A stretch of 64,000 bases of DNA, from assembly GCA_032718475.1 (NCBI GenBank), contig JAUCBJ010006975.1, positions 62,001 through 126,000 on the forward strand. The letters run 5' to 3'. The notes beneath the pieces are model-generated. The model searched no databases and was not told the origin of the DNA. It saw only the letters and a list, made by a program, of their open reading frames with translations. How positions within the stretch are numbered: position 1 is the stretch's first letter; each line of letters opens with the position of its first letter. The DNA is from Nemertoderma westbladi. Taxonomy: Eukaryota; Xenacoelomorpha; Nemertodermatida; Nemertodermatidae. This document shows positions 41,801 through 58,300 of this stretch, piece after piece. A program made the translations under genes and the position numbers.

Positions 41801-44230
41801 GGTGAGTCAACATTGAAACACTGGCACTACTGTGGAACATGGTTGCCCTATAGGTGGGTCAACATTGAAACACTGGCACTACTGTGGAACATGGTTGCTC
41901 TATAAGTGGGCCAACATTGAAACACTGGCACTACTGTGGAACATGGTTGCTCTATAGGTGGCTCAACATTGAAACACTGGCACTAAACTGTGGAACATGG
42001 CTGCTCTATAGGTGGGTCAACATTGAAACACTGGCACTACTGTGGAACATGGTTGCTCTATAGGTGGATCAATATTGAAACACTGGCACTACTGTGGAAC
42101 ATGGTTGCCCTATAGGTGGGTCAACATTGAAACACTGGCACTACTGTGGAACATGGTTGCTCTATAGGTGGGTCAACATTGAAACACTGGCACTACTGTG
42201 GAACATGGTTGCCCTATAGGTGGGCCAACATTGAAACACTGGCACTACTGTGGAACATGGTTGCTCTATAGGTGGGTCAACATTGAAACACTGGCACTAC
42301 TGTGGAACATGGTTGCCCTATAGGTGGGCCAACATTGAAACACTGGCACTACTGTGGAACATGGTTGCTCTATAGGTGGGTCAACATTGAAACACTGGCA
42401 CTACTGTGGAACATGGTTGCCCTATAGGTGGGCCAACATTGAAACACTGGCACTACTGTGGAACATGGTTGCTCTATAGGTGGGTCAACATTGAAACACT
42501 GGCACTACTGTGGAACATGGTTGCCCTATAGGTGGGTCAACATTGAAACACTGGCACTACTGTGGAACATGGTTGCTCTATAGGTGGGTCAACATTGAAA
42601 CACTGGCACTACTGTGGAACATGGTTGCCCTATAGGTGGGTCAACATTGAAACACTGGCACTACTGTGGAACATGGTTGCCCTATACAGTAGGTGGGCCA
42701 ACATTGAAACACTGGCACTACTGTGGAACATGGTTGCCCTATAGGTGGGTCAACATTGAAACACTGGCACTACTGTGGAACATGGTTGCTCTATAGGTGG
42801 GTCAACATTGAAACACTGGCACTACTGTGGAACATGGTTGACCTAAAGGTGGGTCAACATTGAAACACTGGCACTACTGTGGAACATGGTTGACCTATAG
42901 GTGGGTCAACATTGAAACACTGGCACTACTGTGGAACATGGTTGACCTATAGGTGGGTCAACATTGAAACACTGGCACTACTGTGGAACATGGTTGCTCT
43001 ATAGGTGGGTCAATATTGAAACACTGGCACTAAACTGTGGAACATGGCTGCTCTATAGGTGGGTCAACATTGAAACACTGGCACTACTGTGGAACATGGT
43101 TGCTCTATAGGTGGGTCAATATTGAAACACTGGCACTACTGTGGAACATGGTTGCCCTATAGGTGGGTCAACATTGAAACACTGGCACTACTGTGGAACA
43201 TGGTTGCTCTATAGGTGGGTCAACATTGAAACACTGGCACTACTGTGGAACATGGTTGCCCTATAGGTGGGTCAACATTGAAACACTGGCACTACTGTGG
43301 AACATGGTTGCCCTATACAGTAGGTGGGCCAACATTGAAACACTGGCACTACTGTGGAACATGGTTGCCCTATAGGTGGGTCAACATTGAAACACTGGCA
43401 CTACTGTGGAACATGGTTGCTCTATAGGTGGGTCAACATTGAAACACTGGCACTACTGTGGAACATGGTTGCCCTATACAGTAGGTGGGCCAACATTGAA
43501 ACACTGGCACTACTGTGGAACATGGTTGCCCTATAGGTGGGTCAACATTGAAACACTGGCACTAACTGTGGAACATGGTTGCCCTATAGGTGGGTCAACA
43601 TTGAAACACTGGCACTACTGTGGAACATGGTTGCTCTATAGGTGGGTCAACATTGAAACACTGGCACTACTGTGGAACATGGTTGCTCTATAGGTGGCTC
43701 AACATTGAAACACTGGCACTAAACTGTGGAACATGGCTGCTCTATAGGTGGGTCAACATTGAAACACTGGCACTACTGTGGAACATGGTTGCTCTATAGG
43801 TGGGTCAACATTGAAACACTGGCACTACTGTGGAACATGGTTGCCCTATAGGTGGGTCAACATTGAAACACTGGCACTACTGTGGAACATGGTTGCCCTA
43901 TACAGTAGGTGGGCCAACATTGAAACACTGGCACTACTGTGGAACATGGTTGCCCTATAGGTGGGTCAATATTGAAACACTGGCACTACTGTAGAACATG
44001 GTTGCCCTATAGGAGGGTCAACATTGAAACACTGGCACTACTGTGGAACATGGTTGCCCTATAGGAGGGTCAACATTGAAACACTGGCACTAATGTAGAA
44101 CATGGTTGCCCTATAGGTGGGTCAACATTGAAACACTGGCACTACTGTAGAACATGGTTGACCTATAGGTGGGTCAACATTGAAACACTGGCACTACTGT
44201 GGAACATGGTTGCTCTATAGGTGGGTCAAC

Positions 44231-45400
44231 ATCGAAACACTGGCACTAATGTAGAACATGGTTGACCTATAGGTGGTCAACATTGAAACACTGGCACTAC
44301 TGTGGAACATGGTTGCCCTATAGGAGGGTCAACATTGAAACACTAGCACTAATGTAGAACATGGTTGCTCTATAGGTGGGTCAACATTGAAACACTGGCA
44401 CTACTGTGGAACATGGTTGCCCTATAGGTGGGTCAATATTGAAACACTGGCACTACTGTGGAACATGGTTGCCCTATAGGAGGGTCAACATTGAAACACT
44501 GGCACTACTGTAGAACATGGTTGACCTATAGGTGGGTCAACATTGAAACACTGGCACTACTGTGGAACATGGTTGCTCTATAGGTGGGTCAACATCGAAA
44601 CACTGGCACTAATGTAGAACATGGTTGACCTATAGGTGGTCAACATTGAAACACTGGCACTACTGTGGAACATGGTTGCCCTATAGGAGGGTCAACATTG
44701 AAACACTAGCACTAATGTAGAACATGGTTGCTCTATAGGTGGGTCAACATTGAAACACTGGCACTACTGTAGAACATGGTTGACCTATAGGTGGTCAACA
44801 TTGAAACACTGGCACTACTGTGGAACATGGTTGCCCTATAGGAGGGTCAACATTGAAACACTAGCACTAATGTAGAACATGGTTGCTCTATAGGTGGGTC
44901 AACATTGAAACACTGGCACTACTGTGGAACATGGTTGCTCTATAGGTGGGTCAACATCGAAACACTGGCACTAATGTAGAACATGGTTGACCTATAGGTG
45001 GTCAACATTGAAACACTGGCACTACTGTGGAACATGGTTGCCCTATAGGAGGGTCAACATTGAAACACTAGCACTAATGTAGAACATGGTTGCTCTATAG
45101 GTGGGTCAACATTGAAACACTGGCACTACTGTGGAACATGGTTGCCCTATAGGTGGGTCAATATTGAAACACTGGCACTACTGTGGAACATGGTTGCCCT
45201 ATAGGTGGGTCAACATTGAAACACTGGCACTACTGTGGAACATGGTTGCTCTATAGGTGGCTCAACATTGAAACACTGGCACTACTGTGGAACATGGTTG
45301 CTCTATAGGTGGGTCAACATCGAAACACTGGCACTAATGTAGAACATGGTTGACCTATAGGTGGTCAACATTGAAACACTGGCACTACTGTGGAACATGG
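44231..45400 (+). repeat. Satellite 2 subdomain: about 363-bp higher-order repeat
   Basis: The marker ATCGAAACACTGGCACTAATG sits at 44231, 44594, 44956 and 45319, 362-363 bp apart, i.e. seven 52-bp units less one base (the GGTGGTCAAC deletion). Each block also carries the AGGAGGG plus ACTAGCACTAATG unit. Confidence 0.8.
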
Positions 45401-46489
45401 TTGCCCTATAGGAGGGTCAACATTGAAACACTAGCACTAATGTAGAACATGGTTGCTCTATAGGTGGGTCAACATTGAAACACTGGCACTACTGTGGAAC
45501 ATGGCTGCTCTATAGGTGGGTCAACATTGAAACACTGGCACTACTGTGGAACATGGTTGCTCTATAGGTGGGTCAATATTGAAACACTGGCACTACTGTG
45601 GAACATGGTTGCTCTATAGGTGGGTCAATATTGAAACACTGGCACTACTGTGGAACATGGTTGCCCTATAGGTGGGTCAATATTGAAACACTGGCACTAC
45701 TGTGGAACATGGTTGCTCTATAGGTGGGTCAACATTGAAACACTGGCACTACTGTGGAACATGGTTGCTCTATAGGTGGGTCAACATTGAAACACTGGCA
45801 CTACTGTGGAACATGGTTGCTCTATAGGTGGGTCAACATCGAAACACTGGCACTAATGTAGAACATGGTTGACCTATAGGTGGTCAACATTGAAACACTG
45901 GCACTACTGTGGAACATGGTTGCCCTATAGGAGGGTCAACATTGAAACACTAGCACTAATGTAGAACATGGTTGCTCTATAGGTGGGTCAACATTGAAAC
46001 ACTGGCACTACTGTGGAACATGGCTGCTCTATAGGTGGGTCAACATTGAAACACTGGCACTACTGTGGAACATGGTTGCCCTATAGGTGAGTCAACATTG
46101 AAACACTGGCACTACTGTGGAACATGGTTGCCCTATAGGAGGGTCAACATTGAAATACTGGCACTACTGTGGAACATGGTTGCTCTATAGGTGGGTCAAC
46201 ATTGAAACACTGGCACTACTATAGAACATGGTTGCCCTATACATAGGTGGGTCAACATTGAAACACTGGCACTACTGTGGAACATGGTTGCTCTATAGGT
46301 GGGTCAACATTGAAACACTGGCACTACTGTGGAACATGGTTGACCTATAGGTGGGTCAACATTGAAACACTGGCACTACTGTGGAACATGGTTGCCCTAT
46401 AGGTGGGTCAACATTGAAACACTGGCACTACTGTGGAACATGGTTGCCCTATAGGTGAGTCAACATTGAAACACTGGCACTACTGTGGA

Positions 46490-48700
46490 ACATGGTTGCT
46501 CTATAGGTGGGTCAATATTGAAACACTGGCACTACTGTGGAACATGGTTGCTCTATAGGTGGGTCAATATTGAAACACTGGCACTACTGTGGAACATGGT
46601 TGCTCTATAGGTGGGTCAATATTGAAACACTGGCACTACTGTGGAACATGGTTGCTCTATAGGTGGCTCAACATTGAAACACTGGCACTACTGTGGAACA
46701 TGGTTGCTCTATAGGTGGGTCAATATTGAAACACTGGCACTACTGTGGAACATGGTTGCTCTATAGGTGGCTCAACATTGAAACACTGGCACTACTGTGG
46801 AACATGGTTGCTCTATAGGTGGGTCAATATTGAAACACTGGCACTACTGTGGAACATGGTTGCTCTATAGGTGGGTCAATATTGAAACACTGGCACTACT
46901 GTGGAACATGGTTGCTCTATAGGTGAGTCAACATTGAAACACTGGCACTACTGTGGAACATGGTTGCTCTATAGGTGGGTCAATATTGAAACACTGGCAC
47001 TACTGTGGAACATGGTTGCTCTATAGGTGGCTCAACATTGAAACACTGGCACTACTGTGGAACATGGTTGCTCTATAGGTGGGTCAATATTGAAACACTG
47101 GCACTACTGTGGAACATGGTTGCTCTATAGGTGGGTCAATATTGAAACACTGGCACTACTGTGGAACATGGTTGCCCTATAGGTGGGTCAACATTGAAAC
47201 ACTGGCACTAATGTAGAACATGGTTGCTCTATAGGTGGGTCAATATTGAAACACTGGCACTACTGTGGAACATGGTTGCCCTATAGGTGGGTCAACATTG
47301 AAACACTGGCACTACTGTGGAACATGGTTGCCCTATAGGTGGGTCAACATTGAAACACTGGCACTACTGTGGAACATGGTTGCTCTATAGGTGGGTCAAT
47401 ATTGAAACACTGGCACTACTGTGGAACATGGTTGCTCTATAGGTGGGTCAACATCGAAACACTGGCACTAATGTAGAACATGGTTGACCTATAGGTGGTC
47501 AACATTGAAACACTGGCACTACTGTGGAACATGGTTGCTCTATAGGTGGCTCAACATTGAAACACTGGCACTAAACTGTGGAACATGGTTGCCCTATAGG
47601 TGGGTCAACATTGAAACACTGGCACTACTGTGGAACATGGTTGCTCTATAGGTGGGTCAACATCGAAACACTGGCACTAATGTAGAACATGGTTGACCTA
47701 TAGGTGGTCAACATTGAAACACTGGCACTACTGTGGAACATGGTTGCTCTATAGGTGGGTCAATATTGAAACACTGGCACTACTGTGGAACATGGTTGCT
47801 CTATAGGTGGGTCAATATTGAAACACTGGCACTACTGTGGAACATGGTTGCTCTATAGGTGGGTCAATATTGAAACACTGGCACTACTGTGGAACATGGT
47901 TGCTCTATAGGTGGGTCAATATTGAAACACTGGCACTACTGTGGAACATGGTTGCCCTATAGGTGGCTCAACATTGAAACACTGGCACTACTGTGGAACA
48001 TGGTTGACCTATAGGTGGATCAACATTGAAACACTGGCACTACTGTGGAACATGGTTGCTCTATAGGTGGGTCAATATTGAAACACTGGCACTACTGTGG
48101 AACATGGTTGCTCTATAGGTGGGTCAACATCGAAACACTGGCACTACTGTGGAACATGGTTGCTCTATAGGTGGGTCAACATCGAAACACTGGCACTAAT
48201 GTAGAACATGGTTGACCTATAGGTGGTCAACATTGAAACACTGGCACTACTGTGGAACATGGTTGCTCTATAGGTGGGTCAATATTGAAACACTGGCACT
48301 ACTGTGGAACATGGTTGCTCTATAGGTGGGTCAATATTGAAACACTGGCACTACTGTGGAACATGGTTGCTCTATAGGTGGGTCAATATTGAAACACTGG
48401 CACTACTGTGGAACATGGTTGCTCTATAGGTGGGTCAATATTGAAACACTGGCACTACTGTGGAACATGGTTGCTCTATAGGTGGGTCAATATTGAAACA
48501 CTGGCACTACTGTGGAACATAGTTGCCCTATAGGTGGCTCAACATTGAAACACTGGCACTACTGTGGAACATGGTTGACCTATAGGTGGATCAACATTGA
48601 AACACTGGCACTACTGTGGAACATGGTTGCTCTATAGGTGGGTCAATATTGAAACACTGGCACTACTGTGGAACATGGTTGCTCTATAGGTGGGTCAACA
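46490..48700 (+). repeat. Satellite 2 subdomain dominated by the GGTCAATATTG variant
   Basis: Most units here read GGGTCAATATTG, interleaved with GGCTCAACATTG; the ATCGAAAC marker reappears at about 47451, 47651, 48128, 48179 and 48689. Confidence 0.7.
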
Positions 48701-51700
48701 TCGAAACACTGGCACTAATGTAGAACATGGTTGACCTATAGGTGGTCAACATTGAAACACTGGCACTACTGTGGAACATGGTTGCTCTATAGGTGGCTCA
48801 ACATTGAAACACTGGCACTAAACTGTGGAACATGGTTGCCCTATAGGTGGGTCAACATTGAAACACTGGCACTACTGTGGAACATGGTTGCTCTATAGGT
48901 GGGTCAACATCGAAACACTGGCACTAATGTAGAACATGGTTGACCTATAGGTGGTCAACATTGAAACACTGGCACTACTGTGGAACATGGTTGCTCTATA
49001 GGTGGCTCAACATTGAAACACTGGCACTACTGTGGAACATGGTTGCTCTATAGGTGGCTCAACATTGAAACACTGGCACTACTGTGGAACATGGTTGCTC
49101 TATAGGTGGGTCAATATTGAAACACTGGCACTACTGTGGAACATGGTTGCTCTATAGGTGGGTCAATATTGAAACACTGGCACTACTGTGGAACATGGTT
49201 GCCCTATAGGTGGCTCAACATTGAAACACTGGCACTACTGTGGAACATGGTTGACCTATAGGTGGGTCAACATTGAAACACTGGCACTACTGTGGAAAAT
49301 GGTTGCTCTATAGGTGGCTCAACATTGAAACACTGGCACTAAACTGTGGAACATGGCTGCTCTATAGGTGGGTCAACATTGAAACACTGGCACTACTGTG
49401 GAACATGGTTGCTCTATAGGTGGCTCAACATTGAAACACTGGCACTAAACTGTGGAACATGGCTGCTCTATAGGTGGGTCAACATCGAAACACTGGCACT
49501 AATGTAGAACATGGTTGACCTATAGGTGGTCAACATTGAAACACTGGCACTACTGTGGAACATGGTTGCCCTATAGGTGGGTCAATATTGAAACACTGGC
49601 ACTACTGTGGAACATGGTTGCCCTATAGGAGGGTCAACATTGAAACACTAGCACTAATGTAGAACATGGTTGCTCTATAGGTGGGTCAACATTGAAACAC
49701 TGGCACTACTGTGGAACATGGTTGCCCTATAGGTGGGTCAATATTGAAACACTGGCACTACTGTGGAACATGGTTGCCCTATAGGAGGGTCAACATTGAA
49801 ATACTGGCACTACTGTGGAACATAGTTGACCTAAAGGTGGGTCAACATTGAAACACTGTCACTACTATAGAACATGGTTGCTCTATAGGTGGTCAACATT
49901 GAAACACTGGCACTACTGTGGAACATGGTTGCTCTATAGGTGGGTCAACATTGAAACACTGGCACTACTGTAGAACATGGTTGACCTATAGGTGGGTCAA
50001 TATTGAAACACTGGCACTACTGTGGAACATGGCTGCTCTATAGGTGGGTCAACATTGAAACACTGGCACTAAACTGTGGAACATGGCTGCTCTATAGGTG
50101 GGTCAACATTGAAACACTGGCACTACTGTGGAACATGGCTGCTCTATAGGTGGCTCAACATTGAAACACTGGCACTAAACTGTGGAACATGGTTGCCCTA
50201 TAGATGGGTCAACATTGAAACACTGGCACTACTGTGGAACATGGTTGCCCTATAGGTGGTCAACATTGAAACACTGGCACTACTGTGGAACATGGTTGCC
50301 CTATAGGTGGGTCAATATTGAAACACTGGCACTACTGTGGAACATGGTTGCCCTATAGGAGGGTCAACATTGAAACACTAGCACTAATGTAGAACATGGT
50401 TGCTCTATAGGTGGGTCAACATTGAAACACTGGCACTACTGTGGAACATGGTTGCCCTATAGGTGGGTCAACATTGAAACACTGGCACTACTGTGGAACA
50501 TGGTTGCCCTATAGGTGGGTCAATATTGAAACACTGGCACTACTGTGGAACATGGTTGCTCTATAGGTGGGTCAATATTGAAACACTGGCACTACTGTGG
50601 AACATGGTTGACCTAAAGGTGGGTCAACATTGAAACACTGGCACTACTGTGGAACATGGTTGCTCTATAGGTGGGTCAATATTGAAACACTGGCACTACT
50701 GTGGAACATGGTTGACCTAAAGGTGGGTCAACATTGAAACACTGGCACTACTGTGGAACATGGTTGCCCTATAGGTGGGTCAACATTGAAACACTGGCAC
50801 TACTGTGGAACATGGTTGCCCTATAGGTGGGTCAATATTGAAACACTGGCACTACTGTGGAACATGGTTGCCCTATACATAGGTGGGTCAACATTGAAAC
50901 ACTGGCACTACTGTGGAACATGGTTGACCTAAAGGTGGGTCAACATTGAAACACTGTCACTACTATAGAACATGGTTGCTCTATACATAGGTGGGTCAAC
51001 ATTGAAACACTGGCACTACTGTGGAACATGGTTGCTCTATAAGTGGGCCAACATTGAAACACTGGCACTACTGTGGAACATGGTTGCTCTATAGGTGGGT
51101 CAATATTGAAACACTGGCACTACTGTGGAACATGGTTGACCTAAAGGTGGGTCAACATTGAAACACTGGCACTACTGTGGAACATGGTTGCCCTATAGGT
51201 GGGTCAACATTGAAACACTGGCACTACTGTGGAACATGGTTGCCCTATAGGTGGGGCAATATTGAAACACTGGCACTACTGTGGAACATGGTTGCCCTAT
51301 ACATAGGTGGGTCAACATTGAAACACTGGCACTACTGTGGAACATGGTTGACCTAAAGGTGGGTCAACATTGAAACACTGTCACTACTATAGAACATGGT
51401 TGCTCTATACATAGGTGGGTCAACATTGAAACACTGGCACTACTGTGGAACATGGTTGCTCTATAAGTGGGCCAACATTGAAACACTGGCACTACTGTGG
51501 AACATGGTTGCTCTATAGGTGGGTCAATATTGAAACACTGGCACTACTGTGGAACATGGTTGCCCTATAGGTGGCTCAACATTGAAACACTGGCACTAAA
51601 CTGTGGAACATGGCTGCTCTATAGGTGGGTCAACATTGAAACACTGGCACTACTGTGGAACATGGTTGCTCTATAGGTGGGTCAACATTGAAACACTGGC

Positions 51701-54700
51701 ACTACTGTGGAACATGGCTGCTCTATAGGTGGGTCAACATTGAAACACTGGCACTACTGTGGAACATGGTTGCTCTATAGGTGGCTCAACATTGAAACAC
51801 TGGCACTAAACTGTGGAACATGGCTGCTCTATAGGTGGGTCAACATTGAAACACTGGCACTACTGTGGAACATGGTTGCTCTATAGGTGGGTCAATATTG
51901 AAACACTGGCACTACTGTGGAACATGGTTGCCCTATAGGTGGGTCAATATTGAAACACTGGCACTACTGTGGAACATGGTTGCTCTATAGGTGGGTCAAC
52001 ATTGAAACACTGGCACTACTGTGGAACATGGTTGCTCTATAGGTGGGTCAATATTGAAACACTGGCACTACTGTGGAACATGGTTGCTCTATAGGTGGGT
52101 CAACATTGAAACACTGGCACTACTGTGGAACATGGTTGCCCTATAGGTGGGTCAACATTGAAACACTGGCACTACTGTGGAACATGGTTGCTCTATAGGT
52201 GGGTCAATATTGAAACACTGGCACTACTGTGGAACATGGCTGCTCTATAGGTGGGTCAACATTGAAACACTGGCACTACTGTGGAACATGGTTGCTCTAT
52301 AGGTGGGTCAATATTGAAACACTGGCACTACTGTGGAACATGGTTGACCTAAAGGTGGGTTAACATTGAAACACTGTCACTACTATAGAACATGGTTGCC
52401 CTATACATAGGTGGGTCAACATTGAAACACTGGCACTACTGTGGAACATGGTTGCTCTATAGGTGGCTCAACATTGAAACACTGGCACTAAACTGTGGAA
52501 CATGGTTGCCCTATAGGAGGGTCAACATTGAAACACTGGCACTAATGGAGAACATGGTTGCCCTATAGGTGGGTCAACATTGAAACACTGGCACTACTAT
52601 AGAACATGGTTGCCCTATACATAGGTGGGTCAACATTGAAACACTGGCACTACTGTGGAACATGGTTGCTCTATAGGTGGGTCAATATTGAAACACTGGC
52701 ACTAAACTGTGGAACATGGTTGCCCTATAGGTGGGTCAACATTGAAACACTGGCACTAATGTAGAACATGGTTGACCTAAAGGTGGGTTAACATTGAAAC
52801 ACTGTCACTACTATAGAACATGGTTGCCCTATACATAGGTGGGTCAACATTGAAACACTGGCACTACTGTGGAACATGGTTGCCCTATAGGTGGGTCTAC
52901 ATTGAAACACTGGCACTACTGTGGAACATGGTTGCCCTATAGGTGAGTCAACATTGAAACACTGGCACTACTGTGGAACATGGTTGACCTATAGGTGGGT
53001 CAACATTGAAACACTGGCACTACTGTGGAACATGGTTGCTCTATAGGTGGGTCAACATTGAAACACTGGCACTAATGTAGAACATGGTTGACCTATAGAT
53101 GGGTCAACATTGAAACACTGGCACTACTGTGGAACATGGTTGACCTATAGATGGGTCAACATTGAAACACTGGCACTACTGTGGAACATGGTTGACCTAT
53201 AGATGGGTCAACATTGAAACACTGGCACTACTGTAGAACATGGTTGCTCTATAGATGGGTCAACATTGAAACACTGGCACTACTGTGGAACATGGTTGCT
53301 CTATAGGTGGCTCAACATTGAAACACTGGCACTAAACTGTGGAACATGGTTGCCCTATAGGAGGGTCAACATTGAAACACTGGCACTACTGTGGAACATG
53401 GTTGACCTATAGGTGGTCAACATTGAAACACTGGCACTAATGTAGAACATGGTTGCCCTATAGGTGGGTCAACATTGAAACACTGGCACTACTATAGAAC
53501 ATGGTTGCCCTATACATAGGTGGGTCAACATTGAAACACTGGCACTACTGTGGAACATGGTTGACCTAAAGGTGGGTTAACATTGAAACACTGTCACTAC
53601 TATAGAACATGGTTGCCCTATACATAGGTGGGTCAACATTGAAACACTGGCACTACTGTGGAACATGGTTGCTCTATAGGTGGGTCAACATTGAAACACT
53701 GGCACTAAACTGTGGAACATGGTTGCCCTATAGGTGAGTCAACATTGAAACACTGGCACTACTGTGGAACATGGTTGCTCTATAGGTGGCTCAACATTGA
53801 AACACTGGCACTAAACTGTGGAACATGGCTGCTCTATAGGTGAGTCAACATTGAAACACTGGCACTACTGTGGAACATGGTTGCTCTATAGGTGGCTCAA
53901 CATTGAAACACTGGCACTAAACTGTGGAACATGGTTGCCCTATAGGTGGGTCAACATTGAAACACTGGCACTACTGTGGAACATGGTTGCTCTATAGGTG
54001 GCTCAACATTGAAACACTGGCACTAAACTGTGGAACATGGCTGCTCTATAGGTGAGTCAACATTGAAACACTGGCACTACTGTGGAACATGGTTGCTCTA
54101 TAGGTGGCTCAACATTGAAACACTGGCACTAAACTGTGGAACATGGCTGCTCGTATAGGTGGGTCAACATTGAAACACTGGCACTACTATAGAACATGGT
54201 TGCCCTATACATAGGTGGGTCAACATTGAAACACTGGCACTACTGTGGAACATGGTTGACCTAAAGGTGGGTTAACATTGAAACACTGTCACTACTATAG
54301 AACATGGTTGCCCTATACATAGGTGGGTCAACATTGAAACACTGGCACTACTGTGGAACATGGTTGCTCTATAGGTGGCTCAACATTGAAACACTGGCAC
54401 TAAACTGTGGAACATGGTTGCCCTATAGGTGGGTCAACATTGAAACACTGGCACTACTGTGGAACATGGTTGCTCTATAGGTGGCTCAACATTGAAACAC
54501 TGGCACTAAACTGTGGAACATGGCTGCTCTATAGGTGGGCCAACATTGAAACACTGGCACTACTGTGGAACATGGTTGCTCTATAGGTGGCTCAACATTG
54601 AAACACTGGCACTAAACTGTGGAACATGGCTGCTCTATAGGTGGGTCAACATTGAAACACTGGCACTACTGTGGAACATGGTTGCTCTATAGGTGGGTCA

Positions 54701-55313
54701 ACATTGAAACACTGGCACTAATGTAGAACATGGTTGCCCTATAGGTGGGTCAACATCGAAACACTGGCACTAATGTAGAACATGGTTGCCCTATAGGTGG
54801 GTCAACATTGAAACACTGGCACTACTGTGGAACATGGTTGCCCTATAGGTGGGTCAATATTGAAACACTGGCACTAAACTGTGGAACATGGTTGCCCTAT
54901 AGGTGGGTCAACATTGAAACACTGGCACTACTGTGGAACATGGCTGCTCTATAGGTGGGTCAACATTGAAACACTGGCACTACTGTGGAACATGGTTGCT
55001 CTATAGGTGGGTCAATATTGAAACACTGGCACTACTGTGGAACATGGTTGCCCTATAGGTGGGTCAACATTGAAACACTGGCACTACTGTGGAACATGGT
55101 TGCTCTATAGGTGGGTCAACATTGAAACACTGGCACTACTGTGGAACATGGTTGCCCTATAGGTGGGTCAACATTGAAACACTGGCACTACTGTGGAACA
55201 TGGTTGCTCTATAGGTGGGTCAACATTGAAACACTGGCACTACTGTGGAACATGGTTGCCCTATAGGTGGGTCAACATTGAAACACTGGCACTACTGTGG
55301 AACATGGTTGCCC

Positions 55314-58300
55314 TATACAGTAGGTGGGCCAACATTGAAACACTGGCACTACTGTGGAACATGGTTGCCCTATAGGTGGGTCAACATTGAAACACTGGCA
55401 CTACTGTGGAACATGGTTGCCCTATAGGTGGGTCAACATTGAAACACTGGCACTACTGTGGAACATGGTTGCCCTATAGGTGGGTCAACATTGAAACACT
55501 GGCACTACTGTGGAACATGGTTGCTCTATAGGTGGGTCAACATTGAAACACTGGCACTACTGTGGAACATGGTTGCTCTATAGGTGGGTCAACATTGAAA
55601 CACTGGCACTACTGTGGAACATGGTTGCTCTATAGGTGGGTCAACATTGAAACACTGGCACTACTGTGGAACATGGTTGCCCTATAGGTGGGTCAACATT
55701 GAAACACTGGCACTACTGTGGAACATGGTTGCCCTATACAGTAGGTGGGCCAACATTGAAACACTGGCACTACTGTGGAACATGGTTGCCCTATAGGTGG
55801 GTCAACATTGAAACACTGGCACTACTGTGGAACATGGTTGACCTATAGGTGGGTCAACATTGAAACACTGGCACTACTGTGGAACATGGTTGACCTATAG
55901 GTGGGTCAACATTGAAACACTGGCACTACTGTGGAACATGGTTGCTCTATAGGTGGGTCAACATTGAAACACTGGCACTACTGTGGAACATGGTTGCCCT
56001 ATAGGTGGGTCAACATTGAAACACTGGCACTACTGTGGAACATGGTTGCCCTATAGGTGGGTCAACATTGAAACACTGGCACTACTGTGGAACATGGTTG
56101 CTCTATAGGTGGGTCAATATTGAAACACTGTCACTACTATAGAACATGGTTGCCCTATACATAGGTGGGTCAACATTGAAACACTGGCACTAATGTAGAA
56201 CATGGTTGACCTATAGGTGGGTCAACATTGAAACACTGGCACTACTGTGGAACATGGTTGCCCTATAGGTGGGTCAACATTGAAACACTGGCACTACTGT
56301 GGAACATGGTTGCCCTATACAGTAGGTGGGCCAACATTGAAACACTGGCACTACTGTGGAACATGGTTGCCCTATAGGTGGGTCAACATTGAAACACTGG
56401 CACTACTGTGGAACATGGTTGCCCTATAGGTGGGCCAACATTGAAACACTGGCACTACTGTGGAACATGGTTGCCCTATAGGTGGGTCAACATTGAAACA
56501 CTGGCACTACTGTGGAACATGGTTGCCCTATACAGTAGGTGGGCCAACATTGAAACACTGGCACTACTGTGGAACATGGTTGCCCTATAGGTGGGTCAAC
56601 ATTGAAACACTGGCACTACTGTGGAACATGGTTGCCCTATAGGTGGGTCAACATTGAAACACTGGCACTACTGTGGAACATGGTTGCCCTATACAGTAGG
56701 TGGGCCAACATTGAAACACTGGCACTACTGTGGAACATGGTTGCCCTATAGGTGGGTCAACATTGAAACACTGGCACTACTGTGGAACATGGTTGCCCTA
56801 TAGGTGGGTCAACATTGAAACACTGGCACTACTGTGGAACATGGTTGCCCTATACAGTAGGTGGGTCAACATTGAAACACTGGCACTACTGTGGAACATG
56901 GTTGCCCTATAGGTGGGTCAACATTGAAACACTGGCACTACTGTGGAACATGGTTGCCCTATACAGTAGGTGGGCCAACATTGAAACACTGGCACTACTG
57001 TGGAACATGGTTGCCCTATAGGTGGGTCAACATTGAAACACTGGCACTACTGTGGAACATGGTTGCCCTATAGGTGGGTCAACATTGAAACACTGGCACT
57101 ACTGTGGAACATGGTTGCCCTATACAGTAGGTGGGCCAACATTGAAACACTGGCACTACTGTGGAACATGGTTGCCCTATAGGTGGGTCAACATTGAAAC
57201 ACTGGCACTACTGTGGAACATGGTTGCCCTATACAGTAGGTGGGCCAACATTGAAACACTGGCACTACTGTGGAACATGGTTGCCCTATAGGTGGGTCAA
57301 CATTGAAACACTGGCACTACTGTGGAACATGGTTGCCCTATAGGTGGGTCAACATTGAAACACTGGCACTACTGTGGAACATGGTTGCCCTATAGGTGGG
57401 TCAACATTGAAACACTGGCACTACTGTGGAACATGGTTGCCCTATAGGTGGGTCAACATTGAAACACTGGCACTACTGTGGAACATGGTTGCCCTATACA
57501 GTAGGTGGGCCAACATTGAAACACTGGCACTACTGTGGAACATGGTTGCCCTATAGGTGGGTCAACATTGAAACACTGGCACTACTGTGGAACATGGTTG
57601 CTCTATAGGTGGGCCAACATTGAAACACTGGCACTACTGTGGAACATGGTTGCCCTATAGGTGGGTCAACATTGAAACACTGGCACTACTGTGGAACATG
57701 GTTGCCCTATAGGTGGGTCAACATTGAAACACTGGCACTACTGTGGAACATGGTTGCCCTATAGGTGGGTCAACATTGAAACACTGGCACTACTGTGGAA
57801 CATGGTTGCCCTATACATAGGTGGGTCAACATTGAAACACTGGCACTACTGTGGAACATGGTTGCCCTATAGGTGGGTCAACATTGAAACACTGGCACTA
57901 CTGTGGAACATGGTTGCCCTATAGGTGGGTCAACATTGAAACACTGGCACTACTGTGGAACATGGTTGCCCTATAGGTGGGTCAACATTGAAACACTGGC
58001 ACTACTGTGGAACATGGTTGCTCTATAGGTGGGTCAACATTGAAACACTGGCACTACTGTGGAACATGGTTGCCCTATAGGTGGGTCAACATTGAAACAC
58101 TGGCACTACTGTGGAACATGGTTGCCCTATAGGTGGGTCAACATTGAAACACTGGCACTACTGTGGAACATGGTTGCCCTATAGGTGGGTCAACATTGAA
58201 ACACTGGCACTACTGTGGAACATGGTTGCTCTATAGGTGGGTCAACATTGAAACACTGGCACTACTGTGGAACATGGTTGCCCTATAGGTGGGTCAACAT

